Below, piece after piece: positions 48,514 to 55,905 of a stretch of 64,000 nucleotides of DNA (position 1 is the first letter of the stretch; each line of letters opens with the position of its first letter). The notes beneath the pieces are model-generated. The model saw only the letters and a list, made by a program, of their open reading frames with translations, did not search any database and was not told where the DNA came from. Made by a program: the position numbers and the translations under genes. The DNA comes from Parvimonas micra (lineage in GTDB: Bacteria > Bacillota > Clostridia > Tissierellales > Peptoniphilaceae). The stretch is from assembly GCF_037482165.1 (NCBI RefSeq), contig NZ_CP148048.1, positions 682,001 through 746,000 on the forward strand. Reading direction: 5' to 3'.

Positions 48514-49071
48514 ATGATTTCAGCAGGAGATTTTAGAAAAGGTACTACATTTGAAATGGATGGAGATGTATACCAAATTATAGATTTTCAACATGTAAAA
48601 CCTGGAAAAGGTGCTGCTTTTGTAAGAACTAAGATAAAATCAGTAAAAAATGGTGGTTCTAGAGAAATGACTTTTAACCCAAATGATAAATATGAAGTTG
48701 CAAAAATTGAAACTAAAGAGATGCAATATTTATATTCAGATGGTGAGTTATATTACTTTATGGATACAGAAACTTATGAACAATTACCATTGAACTTTGA
48801 TGTTGTAGAAGATGCTCTACTATATTTAAGAGAAAATGACAATGCTACAATAAGATTTCATGATGGAAAAGCATTTAATGTTAGTGCACCAAATTTTGTA
48901 GAACTTGAAGTTGTAGAAACTGAACCTGGTGTTAAAGGTGATTCAGCAACTGGTGCAAACAAACCTGCCAAAGTTGAAACAGGAGCAGTTATAACAGTAC
49001 CTTTATTTATAAATAATGGTGATAAAATAAAAATTGATACTAGAACAAATGAATATCTTTCAAGAGTTTAA
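48514..49071 (+). CDS. efp: translation elongation factor P
   Basis: 185 residues, three beta domains. It relieves ribosome stalling at polyproline. The domain I loop tip reads KPGKGAAF, with the Lys at about residue 32 that is modified in other Firmicutes. The C-terminal [17 protein letters not shown] is diagnostic. AGGAGG precedes the ATG, and a strong terminator starts two bases after the stop. Confidence 0.97.
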   Translation: MISAGDFRKGTTFEMDGDVYQIIDFQHVKPGKGAAFVRTKIKSVKNGGSREMTFNPNDKYEVAKIETKEMQYLYSDGELYYFMDTETYEQLPLNFDVVEDALLYLRENDNATIRFHDGKAFNVSAPNFVELEVVETEPGVKGDSATGANKPAKVETGAVITVPLFINNGDKIKIDTRTNEYLSRV

Positions 49072-49072
49072 T

Positions 49073-49104
49073 AAAAAAGACAAGTAATGAACTTGTCTTT
49101 TTTT
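49073..49104. terminator. terminator after efp
   Basis: 13-bp stem AAAAAAGACAAGT / ACTTGTCTTTTTT with a 5-base loop. The A-run and T-run make it usable from both sides, including for the minus-strand recombinase gene. Confidence 0.9.
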
Positions 49105-49116
49105 GATTCAATAATA

Positions 49117-50091
49117 TTATATTTTTAACTTTGAAATAGGATTTTTTGAAATTCCTTTTTTTATATCGTCATCATCCAAGTGGGTATATATCTGTGTTGT
49201 AGCTACACTCGTATGACCTAAAATACTCTGAATAGTTCTAATATCTACATCTCCATATTTATACATAAGTGTTGCTGCTGTATGCCTTAATTTATGAGGA
49301 GTATAAATTTTTGGATTCAGTCCAGCTAATTCAATATATTTTTTTAATCTTAATTGAATAGATCTATTGGAAATTCTTTTTTTATGTGAACTTAAGAATA
49401 GGGCATTTGTATCTTTTGTTACAGGCCTAAGTTTTAAGTAACTTTTTATTGCATAAATACAATTTTCATTTAGAAAAACAGTTCTTTCCTTATCACCTTT
49501 TCCAATAACAGTTAATTTATCATCTTTAATAGATTCTATATTTATACCAGTTAGTTCAGAAATTCTTAGACCACATGTTAAGAAAATTAATATTATACAT
49601 AAATCTCTTGCTCTGTTAAACTCATTATTTTCACCTTTTATAGAATTAATGACTTTTTCTGATTCAGATAAAGTCAAATATACAGGATTTCTTTTTTGTA
49701 ATTTTGGTAATTCTAATTTTTCTGAAGGGTTTTTATCAATTAATTCAACAGTATTATGCAAGTATTTAAACCATGATTTTATAGCAGATATTTTTCTTGC
49801 TTTAGTTTTAGTAGAATCATTAAAGTATGAATCACAAAAAGAAATATATGCATGTAAATCGGTTATATCAATATCTAGTATATCACGTTTGTTAATTGAT
49901 AAAATACAAACAGAATCTATATCAGAATCTAAATTATAACCGAATAATTTTTTTCTCATAACTATAAACTTCAAAAATCTTTTTAAATCATAATAATATT
50001 CTTTAACAGTAAGAGTAGAACGTCCTTTTATGGTTAATAAATAATTCAAGTAGTCATCTAATATAGTTGGACAATCATTAAAATGTTCCAT
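49117..50091 (-). CDS. Xer-type tyrosine recombinase
   Basis: 324 residues. N-terminal SAM-like core-binding domain (about 10-130: LDDYLNYLLTIKGRSTLTV, RKISAIKSWFKYLH) and catalytic domain with Arg in TCGLRISELTG, Lys in VIGKGDKERTV, HxxR in TPHKLRHTAA, His in LGHTSVATTQ and Tyr in TQIYTHL. Length and motifs resemble the clostridial XerC-like protein commonly found near mutS/mutL/miaA, so I read it as a housekeeping recombinase and not the element's own integrase. AAGGAG precedes the ATG. A 28-bp dif-like site lies 29 bases upstream of its start, next to the conjugative element. Confidence 0.9.
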   Translation of the reverse strand: MEHFNDCPTILDDYLNYLLTIKGRSTLTVKEYYYDLKRFLKFIVMRKKLFGYNLDSDIDSVCILSINKRDILDIDITDLHAYISFCDSYFNDSTKTKARKISAIKSWFKYLHNTVELIDKNPSEKLELPKLQKRNPVYLTLSESEKVINSIKGENNEFNRARDLCIILIFLTCGLRISELTGINIESIKDDKLTVIGKGDKERTVFLNENCIYAIKSYLKLRPVTKDTNALFLSSHKKRISNRSIQLRLKKYIELAGLNPKIYTPHKLRHTAATLMYKYGDVDIRTIQSILGHTSVATTQIYTHLDDDDIKKGISKNPISKLKI

Positions 50092-50119
50092 TATAGTATC
50101 TCCTTAAAATTTTATTATA

Positions 50120-50147
50120 TTTTCGCAAAACTATAAAGTTGTGAAAA
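50120..50147 (+). other. dif-like Xer recombination site
   Basis: Architecture is 11 + 6 + 11: left arm TTTTCGCAAAA, centre CTATAA, right arm AGTTGTGAAAA. The arms are inverted repeats matching at 8 of 11 positions. The AAAACTATAA core recalls, from memory, the streptococcal/lactococcal difSL site, which also lies beside its recombinase gene. It overlaps the likely promoter region of the recombinase gene, so a regulatory role is an alternative. Confidence 0.5.
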
Positions 50148-50152
50148 TTGGC

Positions 50153-50175
50153 ATTATATTATATTATATTATATT
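50153..50175. repeat. ATTAT pentamer microsatellite
   Basis: Four and a half tandem copies of ATTAT directly beside the dif-like site, at the junction between core genes and the conjugative element. Confidence 0.85.
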
Positions 50176-50269
50176 TTTTTATTTTAATTAATTTAAAAAT
50201 ATATAATGAATTTCTTTTTTTTTATAATGTTTTATAATATAATATATTATACCATACAAGGAGGTTTTT

Positions 50270-50413
50270 ATGAATAATTTTGAAGAACTAATGAAAGATA
50301 TAGGTGTTAATGATTTTGAAGAATTACTTGAGTGGATTAAAAATAATCCTGAAAATCAACTTGCTAAAGATTTAAAAGAATTTTTAGCTTTTGTTGAAGA
50401 ACAAGAAGAATAA
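50270..50413 (+). CDS. 47-residue acidic protein of unknown function
   Basis: ATG 6 bases after AAGGAGG, 48 codons including stop. The product, beginning MNNFEELMKDIGVNDFEELL, is acidic, lacks a membrane segment, and is predicted helical. I do not recognise it. It is the first gene of the element after the Xer/dif region, a place where small regulators or antirestriction-type proteins are often found, but nothing in the sequence shows the function. Confidence 0.65.
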   Translation: MNNFEELMKDIGVNDFEELLEWIKNNPENQLAKDLKEFLAFVEEQEE

Positions 50414-50417
50414 AAAC

Positions 50418-50450
50418 GCCTTTATTTTTATTTTTTTAATTAAAGGCATA
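50418..50450 (+). repeat. element repeat with hairpin after the 47-residue gene
   Basis: GCCTTTA (50418-50424) pairs with TAAAGGC (50441-50447). Its right half, TTTTTAATTAAAGGCATA, recurs at 55104-55124 and in part at 62001-62014, each time just after a gene of the element. Confidence 0.6.
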
Positions 50451-50517
50451 TAAATATTCTAAATTTATTATAAAGTTTAAAATTTAATGAATTTTTTGAC
50501 ATTAAGGAGGTCTAAAA

Positions 50518-51198
50518 ATGAAAACAACACTACAAAATTTTTTTAAGTCAAAAAAAAATAAAGTTATATGTTTTTCAATTCTAGCATTCACAATTTTAGC
50601 TGGTGCTGGATTTTACTTAAATTCACGAGTACAAGAGCAAAAAAAAATAGACCAGGCTAGAATTGAAAAAGAAAAAGCTGAAGAACAAGCGAAGAAAGAG
50701 CAAGAAGAAAAAGAAAAAATAGAACTTGCGAAAGCTGAAGAAGAAAAGAAAAAGGCTGAAGAACTAGAAAAAGAAAAACAAAAACAAGCTGAAGAAGAAA
50801 AGGCAAAAGTAGAGCAACAAAAAGCTGAAGTTGATAAAGGAGAAAAAGATAATTTTGTAGAAAACAAATCAAATTCAATAAAGAAAGAAACTCAAAAAAA
50901 TAGTAATTCAACTTCAAAAAAGACTGAAAATTCAAAGAAAAATAAGAAAAAAGATAATAACAATAATAACAACAATTCAAATAAAGATAATACTTTTGAA
51001 GTTGAAGGAGATGGCTATCCTACCGTTTTAGGAAACTCTGGAAGATTTTTTTCTTCAAAAAGCGAAGCTGATAATTGGGCATTTGCTCAACTTGAGAATG
51101 ACGATAGTAATTGGAGTAAATCAGGTTATAGAAGATTTTCAACTTCACAATGTAAACGAAATGGACAAATTGGTTGGACTGTGAATTTTAGAAAATAA
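50518..51198 (+). CDS. membrane-anchored Lys/Glu-rich coiled-coil protein
   Basis: 226 residues. One N-terminal membrane segment (about 17-34, VICFSILAFTILAGAGFYL), a long charged coiled coil (about 40-115, built on EEKEKIELAKAEE), a Lys/Asn/Ser-rich linker (about 116-160), and a compact C-terminal domain of about 60 residues (GNSGRFFSSKSEADNWA through IGWTVNFRK). The topology suggests a stalk with a head outside the membrane. The family is not one I can name; proteins of this layout occur in Firmicute conjugative elements. AAGGAGG precedes the ATG. A 69-base coding segment (50674-50742) is duplicated at 55271-55339. Confidence 0.8.
   Translation: MKTTLQNFFKSKKNKVICFSILAFTILAGAGFYLNSRVQEQKKIDQARIEKEKAEEQAKKEQEEKEKIELAKAEEEKKKAEELEKEKQKQAEEEKAKVEQQKAEVDKGEKDNFVENKSNSIKKETQKNSNSTSKKTENSKKNKKKDNNNNNNNSNKDNTFEVEGDGYPTVLGNSGRFFSSKSEADNWAFAQLENDDSNWSKSGYRRFSTSQCKRNGQIGWTVNFRK
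50674..50742 (+). repeat. coiled-coil coding segment, copy 1
   Basis: This 69-base segment differs from 55271-55339 at one position only (GCG versus GCA). It encodes AEEQAKKEQEEKEKIELAKA in both genes. Confidence 0.9.
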
Positions 51199-51218
51199 AA
51201 TAAATAAAAAAATAAATT

Positions 51219-51250
51219 AATGAGAAGTAAAAAAATACTTCTCATTTTTT
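51219..51250 (+). terminator. terminator after the coiled-coil protein
   Basis: Stem AATGAGAAGTA / TACTTCTCATT with a 6-base A loop, followed by TTTT. Confidence 0.85.
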
Positions 51251-51284
51251 TATATAAAAAAAATCAAAAAAGGAGGATTTTATA

Positions 51285-53324
51285 ATGGATAAAATCAAAA
51301 AAAATTACAAAAAAGTATCAGCTTTTATTCTAGCATTTTTAATTAGTTTTATAACAATTATACCTAGTTTAAGAGCTGAAACTGGTACTTCAAGTTGGAT
51401 ACCAGGATATTTTTATAGTGTTGCTGGTGGCACACACGGTCAAATGGATAGATTAAAAATAGACGGAGAAGATGTTTTTTGCATAGATCCTGAGCATGTC
51501 TTTAAAAATGGTTCAGGATTTAGTGAAGGAAACATTTCAAGCGTTTTAACAGATGAACAGAAAGATAAAATAGAACTTATTCATCATTTTGGATATATTC
51601 TCAACGGAAAAGGAGATAGAAATAGAGCATATACTCAAATAGCAATTTGGGAAGCTCTTGGATATTCCGTAAAAGTTGGTTCAAGCAAAGGAGCAAATGA
51701 TAGACAAGCAGATTATGAAAGTTGGCTAAAAAATGTTCAAAAAGATATTAATAACTGGTTAAGTGTTCCTAGTTGGAATAAAACAACAATTAAAGGAAAA
51801 ATAGGAGATACTATTACACTTGACGGAGAAAATAAAATTAGTGGCTCATATGTAGAAAGTGCAAATGGTTCATCTGTTTGGGCTGAAGATGGAAAAATTA
51901 ATATAAAAATAACAGAAAATTCACAAGATGGAAAAGTTAAATTAAGAAAAAAACCGGCTGGATATGACGAAGCTAAAGGAATAACACTTGTTTATACAAA
52001 ATCAGGTTCACAAAAAGTAAGTAAACTACGATTAGGATTAGACCCTATTCCTTTTTCAATAAATATTCAAGTTGAAAAGCCTACCCAAACTAAAATTTTA
52101 AAAGTAGGGGAAAATGGTGAAAAAGTCAAAGGTGCAATTTTTGAAATGTGTTATAGTGAAGATTTTAAAAGTAGTACAGTTTATGAATATACAACTGATG
52201 AGAACGGATTTACTAAATTAGATGACTGGGCTTTACAAGGCAAAACAGTTTATGTAAGAGAAAAATTTGTACCAGCACCTTATATAAAATCTGATGAAAT
52301 AAAGACTTTTAAGGTTACAAATGGTGGAAATGTTGAATTAAAATTCACTAATAAAAAGGCTAAAGGAGAAATAAGGGTTTTAAAAGTTGATAAAGGTACT
52401 GGAAAAGGTCTTGCTGGAGCTGAATTTGAATTATATAAAAATTCAGTTGATAAATCTAACCTAATCGGAAAATTTGGTACAAATTCTGAAGGGAAACTTG
52501 CTATTGATAGTCTAGAACTAGACAAGTACATTTTAAGAGAAATAAAAGCACCTGAAGGCTATTTTATAGACAAGAATAATCAAGATACTGAATTTAATTT
52601 AGAATATAAAAATCAAACAGTTGAAAAAGTTGTTGAAGAAAGAAAAATTAATAATGATAAAATTACAACTGAAGTTGAATTAACAAAAAAAGATACAATG
52701 AATATGGAAAATGTTCCTGGTGCGACAGTTGAATTTGAAAACACAAAAACAAAAGAAAAAAAGACAGCAACAACTGACGAAAACGGAAAAATTAAAATTA
52801 AATTAACTTATGGAGAATGGATTTACAAAGAAACAATCGCACCAGTTGGCTATGTTAAAGCTGAAAAATTTGGAAAAATTAATGTAACAGAAAATGGTGC
52901 AGAAATCAAAGAAATTTTATGGAATCAACCTATTGTATCTAATTATGAACTAACAAAACAAGACACAATAACAAAACAAGCATTACCTGGTTGTGAAGTT
53001 GTGATAAAAAATGAAAATGGCGAAGTTGTTTTTAAAGGCAAGACTGACGAAAACGGAAAAATTAAAACAAAGTTAAGATATGGAAAATATATTTTAGAAG
53101 AAACAATCGCACCAGTTGGCTATGTAAAAGCAACAAAAACTTTAGAAATCAATGTAACTGAAGACGGTGCAACTATTGAGCAAGTTTTGTATAATGATAA
53201 AATTCAATTAATGCCAAAAACTAACTTATATAGTTCAAGTATGATTTTTAGTGCTTTGCTATTAGTTAGTGGATTAGGTGCTGGGTTTGTTTTATTAAAG
53301 ATTAAAAAACAAGAAGAAAATTAG
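51285..53324 (+). CDS. thioester (TQXA) surface adhesin with Cna-B repeats
   Basis: 679 residues. Signal peptide 1-31 (cleavage after LRA). Thioester domain about 35-200 with Cys66 in FCIDP and Gln118 in YTQIAIW, the pair that forms the Cys-Gln thioester in pilus-tip adhesins; TQIA is the TQXA motif. Four Cna-B/SpaA-like domains follow (about 260-360, 365-460, 465-554 and 555-644). The last two are near repeats, and their ELTKKD/ELTKQD Lys and KETIAPVGY Glu suggest isopeptide-stabilised folds. The C-terminus has LMPKTN (642-647), a membrane segment (about 653-672) and KIKKQEEN, a cell-wall sorting signal whose MPKTN resembles the sortase B motif NPQTN more than LPXTG. No sortase gene is in the window. 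AAAGGAGG precedes the ATG. Confidence 0.9.
   Translation: MDKIKKNYKKVSAFILAFLISFITIIPSLRAETGTSSWIPGYFYSVAGGTHGQMDRLKIDGEDVFCIDPEHVFKNGSGFSEGNISSVLTDEQKDKIELIHHFGYILNGKGDRNRAYTQIAIWEALGYSVKVGSSKGANDRQADYESWLKNVQKDINNWLSVPSWNKTTIKGKIGDTITLDGENKISGSYVESANGSSVWAEDGKINIKITENSQDGKVKLRKKPAGYDEAKGITLVYTKSGSQKVSKLRLGLDPIPFSINIQVEKPTQTKILKVGENGEKVKGAIFEMCYSEDFKSSTVYEYTTDENGFTKLDDWALQGKTVYVREKFVPAPYIKSDEIKTFKVTNGGNVELKFTNKKAKGEIRVLKVDKGTGKGLAGAEFELYKNSVDKSNLIGKFGTNSEGKLAIDSLELDKYILREIKAPEGYFIDKNNQDTEFNLEYKNQTVEKVVEERKINNDKITTEVELTKKDTMNMENVPGATVEFENTKTKEKKTATTDENGKIKIKLTYGEWIYKETIAPVGYVKAEKFGKINVTENGAEIKEILWNQPIVSNYELTKQDTITKQALPGCEVVIKNENGEVVFKGKTDENGKIKTKLRYGKYILEETIAPVGYVKATKTLEINVTEDGATIEQVLYNDKIQLMPKTNLYSSSMIFSALLLVSGLGAGFVLLKIKKQEEN
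52677..53216 (+). repeat. two 270-base tandem Cna-B repeats
   Basis: Units 52677-52946 and 52947-53216 have the same length. They share identical stretches at the same offset of 270 bases, such as ACTGACGAAAACGG at 52773 and 53043 and the segment encoding ETIAPVGYVKA at 52830 and 53100. Confidence 0.85.
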
Positions 53325-53326
53325 AT

Positions 53327-53352
53327 AGAGAGATTTTTTAATCTCTCTTTTT
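53327..53352 (+). terminator. terminator after the adhesin gene
   Basis: 9-bp stem AGAGAGATT / AATCTCTCT with a TTTT loop and a following T-run. The low G+C stem makes it weak. Confidence 0.7.
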
Positions 53353-53375
53353 AAAAAATAATTTTGAGGTTGATT

Positions 53376-55091
53376 ATGGATAAAGAAAAAAATAATTTTT
53401 GGATAGTTGAATTTAATGAAACTGATGAAAAAATAAAAAATTTTGCTAATGAAATTATAACTCCTGAATTAATTGATAAAATAAAAATTTTAGATAAACA
53501 ATTTAGTTTGAAGGAAAAAGGTAGTTATAAATTTTATTTTGATCATATCATAAATAATAAAACGGTTGAACATATAAGAATTGATGTAGGGGAAGATGAT
53601 TTAGAAAATAAACAATTTTTTAATTATCTTCGAGAAGACATTGAAAATAATTTACTTTTAGGTGAAAAAGAAGAAAAATTAATTAAAAAAGAAAAAAATT
53701 CTGATAAAACTCTTTATGAATATTTTAATGTAAAAAATAAATTTGAACTATATAAACTATTAAAAAATAATGATGAAAAAGTTAAAGAATTAAAAGAATT
53801 TATTGAATTTTCTAAAAGAAAAGTAGAAAGAAATTTAAAAAAAATTAATAGTCCTAAAATTTTTGCAAATTATACTCTTAATGAGTTTTTGCCTAATAAA
53901 AATGAAATTTTTATATCAGGTGTAGATACTCATTTAAATTTAGTATCAAGAACAAAAATTGACTTAAATAAAAAAATAGATATGAAGGAAGTTTTTAAAG
54001 AATTAAATACAAAATCTTTAAGTGGTGTATTAATAGCATATAATTCAATAGATAATACAGAAATTATGGAATTAAGAGCCAAAAACTTAAAGGATATGTT
54101 TAATAATCTAGATTTCAAAGTTAGAGATTTCATAAAAATAAATAATGAGTTTGTAGTTAATGAAATGTATGATGAATATCCTATAAAAATTCAAAACGAT
54201 TTTGATAAAACTTATGAGAAATATTTAAAAAACATAAAAGAAAAAGAATTTTTTAGAAAAGAAAATCAAGAATTTTATAAAGATTTAACAAAATTAAAAG
54301 GCTATGATGATTTTATTAATTACTATGTAAAACAAGAAAATATAGGTTTAAATTATTTTCTAAATGAAGATAAAATTTTAGAAAGTTTAAGACTTCCATA
54401 TCAGTATTTAGAATATGAAAAAATGGGTTTAATTGCTTTAGATAAAAATTATAATATTTCTTCTATAAAGGAATATTCGAGTGGTGGACATAATTCTGCA
54501 ATAATTCCTTTTAATAGAATTATGAAAGATGTTTTTGATAGTAAAGATACATCATACATTATGTATCATAACCACCCTTCAGGAAATTTAATTCAAAGTC
54601 AAGAAGATGAATTAGTAACTGATAAATTGCTTGATGCTCTAGCAATATTTGATAAAAAATTAATAGGAAGTATAGTTTTATCTGATGAGGGTTTTAATAA
54701 AATTCCTGAAGTAGTTTTAAATAATCATTATAATTATTGCTTAAATGAAACTTTAAAAAATTTAAAAATAGATGAACGTATTAAATTAAAAAATATTGAT
54801 GAATTAATGTCCTTTAAAGATTATGACAAAATTGAAAAAATAGATATACAAAATAATTCTTTAGAAGATATACAACATTTAATTAAATTCAAAAATTTAA
54901 AAGAAATTAATTTAATAAATAATCCTATTAGAACACTAAAAAATTTTGAAATTATAAAATCTTTAGAACAAAAAGGAATTAAATTTAATCTAGATTTTGA
55001 ACAAAAAAATAGATTAGATTTTGTTAAAAAAGAAAAAATAAAATCTAAAGAACTTAAAGCAAAAAAGAACGAAAAAATTATTGAAAGATAA
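53376..55091 (+). CDS. RadC-like JAMM-domain protein with C-terminal leucine-rich repeats
   Basis: 571 residues, soluble. The N-terminal 290 residues are unknown. A JAMM/RadC domain (about 335-450) carries MYHNHPSG followed ten residues later by Asp, the metal-binding HxHx10D pattern, and is preceded by VFDSKDTSYI. From about 480 to 550 there are LRR-like repeats (IEKIDIQNNSLEDIQHLIKF, then LKEINLINNPIRTLKNF). RadC-type proteins are frequent on mobile elements, but their function is unsettled. The ATG at 53376 is chosen over TTG starts at 53364 and 53370 because GAGGT lies upstream. It begins about 50 bases after the adhesin gene's terminator. Confidence 0.75.
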   Translation: MDKEKNNFWIVEFNETDEKIKNFANEIITPELIDKIKILDKQFSLKEKGSYKFYFDHIINNKTVEHIRIDVGEDDLENKQFFNYLREDIENNLLLGEKEEKLIKKEKNSDKTLYEYFNVKNKFELYKLLKNNDEKVKELKEFIEFSKRKVERNLKKINSPKIFANYTLNEFLPNKNEIFISGVDTHLNLVSRTKIDLNKKIDMKEVFKELNTKSLSGVLIAYNSIDNTEIMELRAKNLKDMFNNLDFKVRDFIKINNEFVVNEMYDEYPIKIQNDFDKTYEKYLKNIKEKEFFRKENQEFYKDLTKLKGYDDFINYYVKQENIGLNYFLNEDKILESLRLPYQYLEYEKMGLIALDKNYNISSIKEYSSGGHNSAIIPFNRIMKDVFDSKDTSYIMYHNHPSGNLIQSQEDELVTDKLLDALAIFDKKLIGSIVLSDEGFNKIPEVVLNNHYNYCLNETLKNLKIDERIKLKNIDELMSFKDYDKIEKIDIQNNSLEDIQHLIKFKNLKEINLINNPIRTLKNFEIIKSLEQKGIKFNLDFEQKNRLDFVKKEKIKSKELKAKKNEKIIER

Positions 55092-55103
55092 TTTAATATT
55101 TTT

Positions 55104-55124
55104 TATTTTTAATTAAAGGCATAT
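55104..55124 (+). repeat. element repeat, second copy
   Basis: TATTTTTAATTAAAGGCATA-type sequence matching the right half of 50418-50450, directly after the JAMM-protein gene. Confidence 0.6.
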
Positions 55125-55128
55125 CATA

Positions 55129-55151
55129 GCATTAAAAAATTTTTTTAATGC
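55129..55151 (+). repeat. 23-base palindrome
   Basis: GCATTAAAAAA / TTTTTTAATGC around one T. It lies in the 128-base gap before the next gene. It has the shape of a cruciform or operator; the stem is mostly A:T, and no T-run follows, so it is not a standard terminator. Confidence 0.7.
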
Positions 55152-55219
55152 AAAATAAAGCGTTTTAAAGCTAAAAAAATTTAAATATTTAAAAATTGAA
55201 AAATTGAAAGGAGAAAAAA

Positions 55220-55576
55220 ATGTTTAATAAAAATTTTGACTTAAATAAGCATATTGAAGAAGAAAAACTAAAAGCTGAAGAACAAGCAAAGAAAGAGCAA
55301 GAAGAAAAAGAAAAAATAGAACTTGCGAAAGCTGAAGAACTTGAAAAAGAACAAAAAAAACAAACTGAAGAAGAAAAGAATAAGGAGATAAAAAAAATGA
55401 CTGATAAGAAAGATAATAAAATTAAGAGTAATAAAAAAGGAATTAAAAATTTAGTAGAAATGTATTTAGCTAAAAATAATATAAAATATAATGATTGGTT
55501 AGCTGAAAAACATCAGGAATTACTTAATGAAATGATAGAAAAAGATTTACTAATTATAAAGGGAGAAAATAAATAA
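55220..55576 (+). CDS. coiled-coil protein with a possible internal start
   Basis: 118 residues. Residues about 10-55 are a charged coiled coil whose DNA (55271-55339) is a 68/69 copy of part of the gene at 50518. Residues 60-118 (MTDKKDNKIKSNKKGIKNLV, ending LLIIKGENK) are a basic small domain with no relation to that gene. An internal ATG at 55397 has AAGGAG 9 bases upstream and would give this 59-residue domain alone. I infer that the smaller gene is the original and the coiled coil was added by duplication. AAAGGAG also precedes the first ATG. The family is unknown. Confidence 0.7.
   Translation: MFNKNFDLNKHIEEEKLKAEEQAKKEQEEKEKIELAKAEELEKEQKKQTEEEKNKEIKKMTDKKDNKIKSNKKGIKNLVEMYLAKNNIKYNDWLAEKHQELLNEMIEKDLLIIKGENK
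55271..55339 (+). repeat. coiled-coil coding segment, copy 2
   Basis: Near-identical to 50674-50742 (one base differs), 4.6 kb apart in the same orientation. Confidence 0.9.
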
Positions 55577-55578
55577 TT

Positions 55579-55884
55579 ATGAAAAATACTATTTTATCAA
55601 ATATAATTTTATTTGCAAAAAAAACTACTGATGCAGTTAATAGTCAAGCTAATCCTTTTGTAAATTTAATAAATTGGTTAATAGATTGGTTTGTAGTAAT
55701 TGTCATTCCAGCTGGAATTTTAGCATCAATTATTAATTCTATTGTTTGGGCTTTAATGGGTGCTGAATATAAGTCAACAGCAAAAAAAGTTTATATTGGA
55801 ATTGTAATTGCAGTTGCGATAGGAGTAGGTGCAAAAACAATTGCCATTATATACGAAAGTGCTATAAAAGCGAGTGGTTTATAA
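55579..55884 (+). CDS. small pilin-like membrane protein (Maff2/VirB2-type)
   Basis: 101 residues, two membrane segments (about 37-60 and 72-95), separated by a short loop GAEYKSTAKKVY, the second rich in Gly/Ala/Ile (IGIVIAVAIGVGAKTIAII). This two-helix form, in the same place before VirD4 in Firmicute conjugative elements, is annotated as Maff2 family and resembles VirB2/TrbC pilins. It starts three bases after the upstream stop and is likely translationally coupled. Confidence 0.75.
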   Translation: MKNTILSNIILFAKKTTDAVNSQANPFVNLINWLIDWFVVIVIPAGILASIINSIVWALMGAEYKSTAKKVYIGIVIAVAIGVGAKTIAIIYESAIKASGL

Positions 55885-55905
55885 AAATTTTTTTGAGGAT
55901 TAAAT

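Noticed and set aside
49117-50091. Tyrosine recombinase as the element's own integrase
   Set aside because: Its length and motifs look like the clostridial XerC-type housekeeping protein found near mutS/mutL/miaA. It remains possible.
50153-50175. Start of a CRISPR array
   Set aside because: It is a 5-base microsatellite without spacers; no cas genes occur in the window.
50613-50980. Two Ser/Phe- and Leu-rich minus-strand open frames
   Set aside because: They mirror the GAA/AAA-rich coiled-coil gene and have no ribosome sites.
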